Assembly: GCA_029259655.1 (NCBI GenBank)
Contig: JAJDET010000062.1
Span: 1-36,310 of the forward strand
Length of the DNA stretch: 36,310 nt
Source of the DNA: Planctomycetota bacterium
Lineage (GTDB): Bacteria > Planctomycetota > UBA1135 > GCA-002686595
Reading direction: 5' to 3'
Numbering within the stretch: the first letter of the stretch is position 1; every line of letters begins with the position of its first letter. A program made the position numbers and the translations under genes. Shown here piece by piece: positions 7,801 through 13,669 of the stretch. Under the pieces are notes generated by a model. The model was given only the letters and a program-made list of their open reading frames with translations. It had not been told where the DNA came from and ran no database searches.

Positions 7801-8390
7801 CCGAGCGCGAAGGCGTCCGCCGCGGGACTCGGAGGCCCGCCCCGTGCGACTTCCGGCGCCAGGTAGGCGAGGGTGCCGGGCGTCTCCGTGCCGTGGTCCC
7901 CGTCCGCTCGGCGCGCGAAGCCCAGGTCGACGAGCACGGCCCGCCCCTCGTCGTCGAGCCGGACGTTCTCGGGCTTGAGGTCGCCGTGGACCCGCCCGGC
8001 TCGGTGCAGCGCGGCCAGCGCACCCGCGATCTCGCACCCCATGGCCCGCACCTCGAGCTCCGAGAACAGGCGCCGCGCCTCGAGCTCCGTGCGGAGGTCG
8101 TTCCCGGAGACGTACTCGAGCACGGCGAAGGGCCCGTCGTCGTCCTCGCCCGCGAAGAGGGCTCGGACCAGCGAGGGGTCCCGCGCATCGGAGGCGGCCT
8201 CCACCTCCTCGACGAGCGCTCGTCGCGCTCTCCGGTCATCGCGGACCTCGGGCAGGAGCCGCTTCACGGCCACGAGCGCACCGGAGGGCCACTCACCGTG
8301 CGAGTCCTCGAGCCGCGCGAGCTCGACACGCGACGTGGCACCGCGGCCGAGCTCGCGCAACGTTGCCATTCGCGGTGTGGGGGAGCTCAC
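4896..8390 (-). CDS. Hanks-type Ser/Thr kinase fused to AAA-type ATPase and TPR repeats
   Basis: A 1164-residue cytoplasmic multidomain regulator. Residues ~10-280 are a protein kinase: glycine loop LGRGATSRV, K43 in VAVKRL, E62/E64 for the salt bridge, catalytic HGDLKPEN (135-142), DLG (155-157) and GTLAYLAPE. HGD and DLG replace the usual HRD and DFG, so it is a non-RD kinase, probably not activated by loop phosphorylation. Residues ~310-560 are an AAA/STAND ATPase with Walker A GVAGAGKS (346-353) and Walker B LLVFVDDLH (457-465). The remainder is helical TPR-like repeats. The layout resembles PknK/HstK-type kinases; no C-terminal DNA-binding domain is seen. The GTG at 8390 sits 8 nt after a -10-like TATAGA, so the mRNA may be leaderless. 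Target proteins are unknown. Confidence 0.85.
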   Translation of the reverse strand: MSSPTPRMATLRELGRGATSRVELARLEDSHGEWPSGALVAVKRLLPEVRDDRRARRALVEEVEAASDARDPSLVRALFAGEDDDGPFAVLEYVSGNDLRTELEARRLFSELEVRAMGCEIAGALAALHRAGRVHGDLKPENVRLDDEGRAVLVDLGFARRADGDHGTETPGTLAYLAPEVARGGPPSPAADAFALGVLVFELLTGEHPFMGDIRGARTLADTGAADVEAYYARLFAGRLDPPSRHVPDVSPFMDRLVLETLSPAPGARPSADDLARHLHEGERSVFWHERVEQVRRGKPLLPPVPPLLPLVGRERELATLDTAYTVLSPETGPDGASGCAVWITGVAGAGKSRLLREFASRARTSQRPPLYLYARASKRREARPLGTLLTLLRRWLALPIGEQPTDRELAALARTLPPREADTLAAALGPSGGELTPYVSAALAQWLSALAAVRPLLVFVDDLHAAGDATLAALGLFARELDSREAMLVLGLRSDEPVARKKGHANLYSRLRDLAVRRRAVPLFELELGPIDEDAVRAAVEARFHPSEPRLLLARVLHERSLGNPALLAEILAGLATDDQIHPTSTSDGRWKSSISPDEIPFPESLERAIVERYARLDPEERGWLERLAVLGGSFDPDLVARAFGADPGASLARLVERGLLARVGGQFRFEGPALRETIYASIPREDRSRLHAGISDALEAETSGSNWDDVFQRAFHLRRAGRHRELVELLAPLLPDMPGLGQPERILRLARWSLDAIERAGDVGPEQRLEILETAADAANRLGRRRDEREFLDRMVALPLDLDSQPALAARVYLAHGRLAHGRGDLGLARGWLQNASELAELAGRDDLRCDALRRLAFSHALVGSLEEALAAADSAFALAPDARRRAFSALARAQVLVLQNDVEDALAALAIAQEELGDRDEHGLLGARAAIDMLRARVFRSTGRHARALGAASRAVRRARQAGDRRLEVEASARLGGLLIDLDRPDEAETHLRDALYLAREIEDRAGAVLAQTWLGILMWERDDQGARAAIEAAAELAEEIGHRRVVAVALALRARVFLAGGKATAALDDSARAMELLDRLGAELSDRIVIAGTHVRVLRAGGREREARTALRELKHAIREGYRAIEDGELRRSQRHYAGQLLEAVLSAEGPLYPPTSADP

Positions 8391-8398
8391 GAGTGGTC

Positions 8399-8406
8399 TC
8401 TATAAT
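8399..8406. promoter_or_regulatory. Shared symmetrical -10 element for cysS and the divergent kinase
   Basis: TATAAT (8401-8406, plus strand) overlaps TATAGA (8404-8399, minus strand), using the same TATA core. Plus-strand initiation would be near 8413, minus-strand initiation at or next to the kinase GTG at 8390. I see no convincing -35 in either direction. Confidence 0.55.
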
Positions 8407-8420
8407 CCGGCGCCCCTTCG

Positions 8421-8459
8421 GTGTCGAGCAACGCCCCGATGATCGGTTCCGCCAAGTGA
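8421..8459 (+). CDS. Possible 12-residue leader peptide upstream of cysS
   Basis: GTG at 8421 opens a short frame encoding MSSNAPMIGSAK and stopping at TGA 8457-8459, which overlaps the cysS GTG as GTGA. It would start about 8 nt from the predicted transcript end. cysS has no visible Shine-Dalgarno, so re-initiation after this peptide is a possible way to translate it. There are no cysteine codons, so classic cysteine attenuation is not supported. Confidence 0.3.
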   Translation: MSSNAPMIGSAK

Positions 8460-9871
8460 CTTTCACGGTCTTCAACACGCGCTTACACGAGAAGGAGCCC
8501 TTCGAGACGATCGAGGAGGGCCTGGTCCGCATGTACAACTGCGGACCGACGGTCTACAACCGCCAGCACATCGGGAACTACCGCTCGTTCCTGTTCGCCG
8601 ACACGCTGCGTCGCTGGCTCGAGTATCTCGGCTACGACGTCCGGCAGGTGATGAACATCACCGACGTGGGTCACTTGCTCGACGACGCGGACGAGGGCGA
8701 GGACAAGATCGAAGCGCAGGCGCGGCGCGAGAAGCTCGACCCGAAGGCGATCAGCGAGGCGTACACCGCGAAGTTCCTGGAGGACATCGGCGCTCTCGGG
8801 TTCCTACCCGCCATGGTGTACCCGCGCGCGACGGACCACATCCCGGAGATGCTGGACATCATCGACGGGCTCCTGGAAAAGGGCTACGCGTACCAGGTCG
8901 ACGGCAACGTCTACTACGACGTCACGAAGTTCGCTCGTTACGGCGAGCTCTCGGGCAACCGCGTCGAGGACCTGGAGGCCGGGGCGCGGGTCGAGGTCCG
9001 GGACGACAAGCGGCACGCGGCCGACTTCGCGCTGTGGAAGGAAGATCCCCTCCACATCATGAAGTGGAAGACGCACCTCGGCGAACACGGCTTCCCGGGC
9101 TGGCACATCGAGTGCTCGGCGATGGCCCGCAAGCACCTCGGCGACAGGATCGATGTCCACACGGGCGGCGAGGACAACATCTTCCCGCACCACGAGTGCG
9201 AGATCGCCCAGTCGGAGGCCTTCACCGGCGAGACCTTCGCGCGCTACTGGATGCACGCCAAGTTCCTGCAGGTGGACGGCGGGAAGATGGCGAAGAGCCT
9301 GGGCAACGTGTACACGCTCGACGACGTGAGCGAGCGCGGCTTCTCCATGCGGGCCCTGCGCTACTGCCTGATCCGCGGACACTATCGCCAGCCGCTGAAC
9401 TTCACCTGGGAGATCCTCGAGTCGTCGGCGGCGGCGCTCTCGAAGCTCGACGACCTGGTCGCGCGGCTGCGCCGGGCGGCCGGGGAGCAGCGCGAGTCCA
9501 CCGATACCGAGCGTGCGGCTCTCGACCGGATGCGCGCGGGTTTCGAGGAGGGAATGAACGACGACCTCAACGTCCCGGAGGCCGTTGCCGCGCTCTTCAA
9601 GTACCGCGGGGACATCGAGAAGGACGGCGTGGGCCGGGAGGCCGCCTCCGCGGCACTCGCGTTCCTGGAGCGCGCGAACGGCGTGCTCGGCGTGCTCGAG
9701 CTCGAGAGCGAGGATCTCTCGACCGACGTCGAGGCGCAGATCGAGGCCCGGGAGAGCGCGCGCACCGCGAAGGACTGGGCCGAGGCGGACCGGATCCGCG
9801 ACGAGCTCCTCGCCCTGGGCATCGTTCTCGAGGACACGCCCGACGGCGTCCTGTGGAAGCGCGCGCGGTAG
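8456..9871 (+). CDS. cysS: Cysteine--tRNA ligase
   Basis: A 471-residue class I aminoacyl-tRNA synthetase that charges tRNA-Cys in the cytoplasm. Visible hallmarks are MYNCGPTVYN with the first zinc ligand, the HIGH-equivalent QHIGNYRS, WHIECSAMA with a zinc-binding Cys, FPHHECEIAQSE, and the KMSKS loop as GKMAKSLGN. The C-terminal anticodon-binding/DALR helices end with ALGIVLEDTPDGVLWK. I place the start at GTG 8456 (VTFTVFNTRL); earlier in-frame codons would run through the promoter. Its 3' end faces the sigma-factor gene with a 42-bp gap. Confidence 0.97.
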   Translation: MTFTVFNTRLHEKEPFETIEEGLVRMYNCGPTVYNRQHIGNYRSFLFADTLRRWLEYLGYDVRQVMNITDVGHLLDDADEGEDKIEAQARREKLDPKAISEAYTAKFLEDIGALGFLPAMVYPRATDHIPEMLDIIDGLLEKGYAYQVDGNVYYDVTKFARYGELSGNRVEDLEAGARVEVRDDKRHAADFALWKEDPLHIMKWKTHLGEHGFPGWHIECSAMARKHLGDRIDVHTGGEDNIFPHHECEIAQSEAFTGETFARYWMHAKFLQVDGGKMAKSLGNVYTLDDVSERGFSMRALRYCLIRGHYRQPLNFTWEILESSAAALSKLDDLVARLRRAAGEQRESTDTERAALDRMRAGFEEGMNDDLNVPEAVAALFKYRGDIEKDGVGREAASAALAFLERANGVLGVLELESEDLSTDVEAQIEARESARTAKDWAEADRIRDELLALGIVLEDTPDGVLWKRAR

Positions 9872-9913
9872 CCCCCTCGGAGCCCCCGCGCGCGCGTCTT
9901 CGACTCGCGCTCC

Positions 9914-12706
9914 TCAGTCGAGTGCCAGCCGGACCGCTTCCGTGCCGTCGCCGAGGTCGAATTCGATCTCGCTCGACTTCTCGCCGAGCTGGGCGCCCAC
10001 CCGGTAGCTCCCGGGCGCGAGGAAGATCCGCGCGCGGCGGCCCTCGCCCAGGGCAGCGCGGTAGATGCGCTCTCCCTCCACCGTGCGGACGTCGAAGACG
10101 AGCTCGCCGGGGCCGGCCTCGAACTCGAGCGTCACCGGCGCGAAGTCCGTGACGTCCGGGCTCGGCGCCGCGCTCGATCCCGGCTCGAGCACGAGAACCG
10201 TCTCCGGTCCCCGGAAGTGCTCGCTCTCGATGAAGAGGGCGTACTCACCGGCGGGGAGCGTGGCGTCGAAGAGCTCGGCCGTTCCTTCCGCGACGTGCGC
10301 ATCGACCACACCACGGCGCACGAGCGTCCAGTCCGCTCGCCCGCCGAGCGGCGTCGGGACGTCGCCCGGGAGGGTGAGCCGTGCGGGAGCCGGCAGTGCG
10401 ACCTGCCCGAGGTCCACGGTCTGATCCGCTGTCACCTCGACGGTCGCGACCTCGGCGTACCCGCGGTCGAGAGTGCCGGCGACGATGCGATAGCGCCCGA
10501 CCGGGAGCGGGATCGTCGTGAAGTGCGCGTGCTTGCGGTTCCGGACGAGCCAGGTGCCGCGTCCGCTCGAGAGCTGCCAGGCCCGGACCTCGATCCCGCG
10601 TTGCTCTTCCTCCTCGATGCCCACAAAGGAGAGCTGGATCTCTCCGAGGCCCAGGTCCGCGGCACGGAGCTCGATCTCGATGGGTTCCGTCCCCGGGAAC
10701 ACATCCTCCACGACCCGCGCCGGAAGCAGCGTCCACGCCCGGGACTCCCGGATCCAGAGCCTTCCCACCGTCGCGCCGACGTTCGGAATGGCGAAGGACC
10801 CGTCCCTCGCGGTCCTCGTGGCGTCGTGCCAGGGCGTGTCGCCGTCCGCGCGGAACTCGACGATCCACCCCTCGAGGGGAGCGCCGTCGGGGCCGCGCAG
10901 GACGCCTTTCACCTCTTCCCCGCGATCGAGCACCGCTTCCCAGTGCACGGACGTCTCGCCCTTGGGCACGACGGTCGTCGCGATGCCGAGGTCTCCGCCT
11001 CCGGCGCGCAGCTCGAGGACCTCCTCCGAGTCGAGGCCGGTCAGCTCGAACGACGCGTCGCTCGGCTTCATCTCCCAGACCGCCGACTCCGCGACCCCCC
11101 AGACGGGTGCGCCCGGGGTGGGGTTGCCCGCGGCGTCGCTGATGGACACGGAGAGGCTGCGGAGGCCCGGGGGCGGGGGAGGGGTGTCGCTCCTCGGTTC
11201 CTTCTCTCGCCGCTCGCTCTGCTCCACGCGCCGTTCCTGGGCCAGGACCTCCTTGAGCTTGCGCTCCTTCATCTCGTCCTGGACCCGGTACGCGTACCGC
11301 ACGTCGAGCTCACTGGAGAGAGGCCAGCGGAACTTCGTCCCGTCTCCGGTCGCGAGCCCCACTGCGCGGTCGAGGTTCCCGCCGAAGAAGCCGTAGGGAA
11401 TCCGGAACTGGCGTGTGGTGCGCTCGAGGTGCTCGAGCCCCGCCTTCAGCTCGCGAGGAGGATCGAAGCGCGCATCGCCGGCTTCGGCCTGCTCGCGAAG
11501 GAGGAGCTCGGCCATGGCCTTCTCCTCCGTGAGCCGGAGCTTGTCGTTGTCGTTCGAGTGGACCCGGATGCGCAGCGACCGCTCGGAGCCTTGCGCTAGC
11601 TCGACGAGCTCGAGCCCGGACCAGTAGGCGTAGGACTTCCGGATCGAGAGGGCGACGGTCAGGCTCGGCTCGTCGCTTCGCCAGCGGAGGGCGAAGGTCC
11701 CGTCCGGGCCCGTCTCCCCCCAGTCATTCATGGGGGAGAGCTCGGGGCCGATGTAGACGTGGGCGCCGTGCACCGGCAAGTCGTTCTCGTCCACGACGAC
11801 CCCGCGCAGGGCGAAGGCGAACTCTCCGGTCTCCTGGCTCGGCACGAGCGGGAAAGCGGCTGCGCTGGCGGGGACCGGCGCGCGGACCTCGTCGCGCGCG
11901 CCTTCACCGCTGGGCTCGGCGAGCGCTCCTGCGGACTCCCGCTGGTTCGCCGCCGCCGCTCCTCCGTTGCCGCCTCCGTCTCCGGAGGTCGCATGGCTCA
12001 GGGCTCCGAATTGCGTTGTCCCGATGAGCGCCGCCGCGGCGACGCTCGTCCCGATCACGATCTTCCACTCCATGAGAATTCCTCCACCGGGCGTCCCGCT
12101 GCTCGCGGACCCTTCGGCCGCGGGCACCGGAGGGCGCCATTCGAGACCCGTGACGACTGCGAGAGCGCAGGCCCAGCGCCCGCGATCGCCGGCGTCCGTG
12201 TCGAGGCGGTCGCGCAGCCGCGCCAGCGCGCGCGTGAGCTGGCTCTTGACCGTCGTCACCGGAACGCCGCGCCGGCGGGCGATCTCGCGCGGGGGGAGAT
12301 CCTGGAAGAAGCGTTCGACGACCGTGCTCTGGTAGGGCTCCTCGAGCCCGAGCACGGCGTCGATCACTTCGCGCAGGATCTCGCGTCCCGTCGGATTCCC
12401 GTCGACCGGAGCTCGATCGTCCGTGGCCCGCGACTCGCGCTCGGCGCGTCGACCCTCACCGCGGCGTCGCATCATGGCGTGGCTTCGCGTTACCTGTCGC
12501 AGCCATCCGGCGAGCCGCTCGCGGCTCCGCGGGGGTCGCTCCAGTGCGGCGAGCCACGTCTCCTGAACGACGTCGTCGGCGGCGTGCTCGTCCCTCAAGA
12601 GCCCTCGCGCCAGTGCGCGAAGGGCCGCTGCGTGGCGGGCGAGCAGGTCCTCGGGCCACTCGGGGGAGAGGTCCAGAGGGGGGGCGTCGGAGGGCGGGGG
12701 AGTCAT
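9914..12706 (-). CDS. ECF sigma factor joined in frame to a membrane-anchored carboxypeptidase-regulatory-like protein
   Basis: A 930-residue open frame. Residues ~20-100 are sigma-70 region 2 (DDVVQETWLAALE; WLRQVTRSHAMMRRR). Residues ~115-170 are region 4 (LEEPYQSTVVERFFQDLPPREIARRRGVPVTTVKSQL). After a ~40-residue linker, M212 begins MEWKIVIGTSVAAAALIG, a single membrane helix or signal anchor. Then follow ~690 residues of beta-sandwich repeats of carboxypeptidase-regulatory/CnaB type (for example FALRGVVVDENDLPVHGAHVYI and VKGVLRGPDGAPLEGW). A strong Shine-Dalgarno in front of M212 means the frame could yield the full fusion, a separate 719-residue membrane protein, or both. A lost stop codon or a base-level assembly error is the alternative. 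Sigma activity and regulon are unknown. Confidence 0.75.
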   Translation of the reverse strand: MTPPPSDAPPLDLSPEWPEDLLARHAAALRALARGLLRDEHAADDVVQETWLAALERPPRSRERLAGWLRQVTRSHAMMRRRGEGRRAERESRATDDRAPVDGNPTGREILREVIDAVLGLEEPYQSTVVERFFQDLPPREIARRRGVPVTTVKSQLTRALARLRDRLDTDAGDRGRWACALAVVTGLEWRPPVPAAEGSASSGTPGGGILMEWKIVIGTSVAAAALIGTTQFGALSHATSGDGGGNGGAAAANQRESAGALAEPSGEGARDEVRAPVPASAAAFPLVPSQETGEFAFALRGVVVDENDLPVHGAHVYIGPELSPMNDWGETGPDGTFALRWRSDEPSLTVALSIRKSYAYWSGLELVELAQGSERSLRIRVHSNDNDKLRLTEEKAMAELLLREQAEAGDARFDPPRELKAGLEHLERTTRQFRIPYGFFGGNLDRAVGLATGDGTKFRWPLSSELDVRYAYRVQDEMKERKLKEVLAQERRVEQSERREKEPRSDTPPPPPGLRSLSVSISDAAGNPTPGAPVWGVAESAVWEMKPSDASFELTGLDSEEVLELRAGGGDLGIATTVVPKGETSVHWEAVLDRGEEVKGVLRGPDGAPLEGWIVEFRADGDTPWHDATRTARDGSFAIPNVGATVGRLWIRESRAWTLLPARVVEDVFPGTEPIEIELRAADLGLGEIQLSFVGIEEEEQRGIEVRAWQLSSGRGTWLVRNRKHAHFTTIPLPVGRYRIVAGTLDRGYAEVATVEVTADQTVDLGQVALPAPARLTLPGDVPTPLGGRADWTLVRRGVVDAHVAEGTAELFDATLPAGEYALFIESEHFRGPETVLVLEPGSSAAPSPDVTDFAPVTLEFEAGPGELVFDVRTVEGERIYRAALGEGRRARIFLAPGSYRVGAQLGEKSSEIEFDLGDGTEAVRLALD
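12071..12085 (-). promoter_or_regulatory. Strong internal ribosome-binding site before M212 of the sigma fusion
   Basis: GGAGGA (12085-12080), 6 nt of spacer, then ATG (12073-12071), all inside the sigma-factor reading frame. This is one of the best Shine-Dalgarno/ATG arrangements in the window, and the codons after it encode a typical N-terminal membrane anchor. It marks a likely second translation start at 12073, giving a 719-residue product. Confidence 0.65.
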
Positions 12707-12765
12707 CGGTTCGACTCGAGCTCTACGCCCTGACTGCCGCAGGCGGGGGATCGGAGGCGCGAATC

Positions 12766-12779
12766 CGCCCTTTCGGGCG
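12766..12779 (-). terminator. Small GNRA-loop hairpin after the nusA-infB-rbfA block
   Basis: On the minus strand, CGCCC-GAAA-GGGCG: a 5-bp GC stem with a GAAA tetraloop, 3 bp past the stop of the small ORF at 12782. No T-run follows. It is a candidate end or processing point of the operon before the sigma gene. Confidence 0.3.
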
Positions 12780-12781
12780 CT

Positions 12782-13006
12782 TCAGGTCCGGATCCACCAG
12801 CGTCCGTCGGCGTCGGCGACGAGCAGGTGGAGCCCGCCGGCCGGGTCGCGGACGCGGAAGAACCGGCCCTGGGGCTCCAGCCAGCGCTCGAGAACCTCCA
12901 CCTCGACCTCGCGTCCGCCGACGTAGAGTCGGCGCGGCTCCTCGGCGCCCCGGCCCCCCTCGTGGGCGGAGACGCGCGCCGGGAGCTCCTCGCCGCCTTC
13001 CTTCAG
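12782..13006 (-). CDS. Small hypothetical protein downstream of rbfA (start uncertain)
   Basis: The 304-bp gap between rbfA and the sigma gene has a frame ending in TGA at 12784-12782. It encodes a compact, protein-like C-terminus: RRLYVGGREVEVEVLERW, then LEPQGRFFRVRDPAGGLHLL and VADADGRWWIRT, loosely like small DUF6504-type proteins. No ATG, GTG or TTG precedes it in frame close to the rbfA stop; CTG at 13006 (74 residues) is the only nearby candidate. Either an unusual start is used, or the 5' end has decayed or been frameshifted, or it is not translated. It lies in the same direction as rbfA, 4 bp past its stop. Confidence 0.4.
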   Translation of the reverse strand: MKEGGEELPARVSAHEGGRGAEEPRRLYVGGREVEVEVLERWLEPQGRFFRVRDPAGGLHLLVADADGRWWIRT

Positions 13007-13010
13007 ACGG

Positions 13011-13475
13011 TCAGTCCTCGTCCTGCTCGGAGAGGAACTCCTCGTACTCCGTCTCCGCCAGGTCGAGGTCGTCCTCGCTCGTGCCCTTCGGGCGCAGATC
13101 GGAGTGCGCTTCGGGGTTGACCTCCTGGTCGCTCTCGAGCGCCCCGCGGATCACGCGTTCCATGCGGTCGATCTTCTCGATCGAATCGTCGTAGAACCAC
13201 TGGATGCGCGGAATGCGCCTCGTCCTGAGCACGCGTCCGAGCTGGCGCTGAACGAAGCCCGTTGCGGACGCGAGCATGTGCGCCGCTTTGCTGCGATCCG
13301 CGTCGCCACCGAGCACCGAGTAGAGGACCTTGACGGTCGAGATGTCCCGGGCGAGCTCAACCGTCGTGAGCGTGATGAACGCGGCGCGCGGGTCGTTGAG
13401 CTCGAACTCGATGCAATGGGCCACGCGCTCCTTGATGCGTGCCTCGAGGCGCGCGCGCGTGCGGTCGTTGACCAC
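13011..13475 (-). CDS. rbfA: 30S ribosome-binding factor A
   Basis: A 154-residue protein with the RbfA KH-like core: RIKERVAHCIEFELNDPR, ITLTTVELARDISTVKVLYSV and LRTRRIPRIQWFYDDS, the last being the family's conserved C-terminal signature. RbfA binds the immature 30S subunit near helix 1 of 16S rRNA during late maturation and cold shock. The start is GTG 13475, preceded by GAGGA with a 7-nt spacer. An acidic tail (~110-154) extends past the usual ~120-130 residues. It follows nusA and infB as in many bacteria, but 180 bp after infB, across a long inverted repeat that includes its ribosome-binding site. Confidence 0.93.
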   Translation of the reverse strand: MVNDRTRARLEARIKERVAHCIEFELNDPRAAFITLTTVELARDISTVKVLYSVLGGDADRSKAAHMLASATGFVQRQLGRVLRTRRIPRIQWFYDDSIEKIDRMERVIRGALESDQEVNPEAHSDLRPKGTSEDDLDLAETEYEEFLSEQDED

Positions 13476-13482
13476 AGTAGGT

Positions 13483-13669
13483 TCCTCGAGGCCTAGGAGC
13501 CCGTTGAAGAGGTGCTTCGGATGCCAGGATGGTGGCATCCGCTTCGTCGTGGTGCCTGGAACCGCAGGCGAAGCCGTAGCTTCGGCGAGGACTTCAGGTG
13601 CGGCGACGGAGTGGAGGAGGCCGTTCTGGCGCCGGATGACTTCTTCAACGGGCTCCTAGATCTCGAGGA
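13483..13669 (-). repeat. Long inverted repeat linking the infB stop to the rbfA ribosome-binding site
   Basis: Arms 13483-13510 and 13642-13669 are reverse complements at 26 of 28 positions; the only mismatches are two adjacent bases (gc against at). The loop is 131 nt. In the mRNA one arm contains the last codons and the TAG of infB and the other contains the GAGGA Shine-Dalgarno of rbfA (13487-13483). Weaker pairing continues inward. The loop holds two further hairpins, at 13519-13540 (8-bp stem GGATGCCA/TGGCATCC) and 13569-13584 (CGAAGC/GCTTCG). The latter can also pair with 13541-13546, so alternative folds exist. Confidence 0.8.

Noticed and set aside
13476..13538. N-terminal extension of rbfA from 13538
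   Set aside because: It would translate an arm of the inverted repeat; the GTG at 13475 has a good Shine-Dalgarno and the expected RbfA N-terminus.
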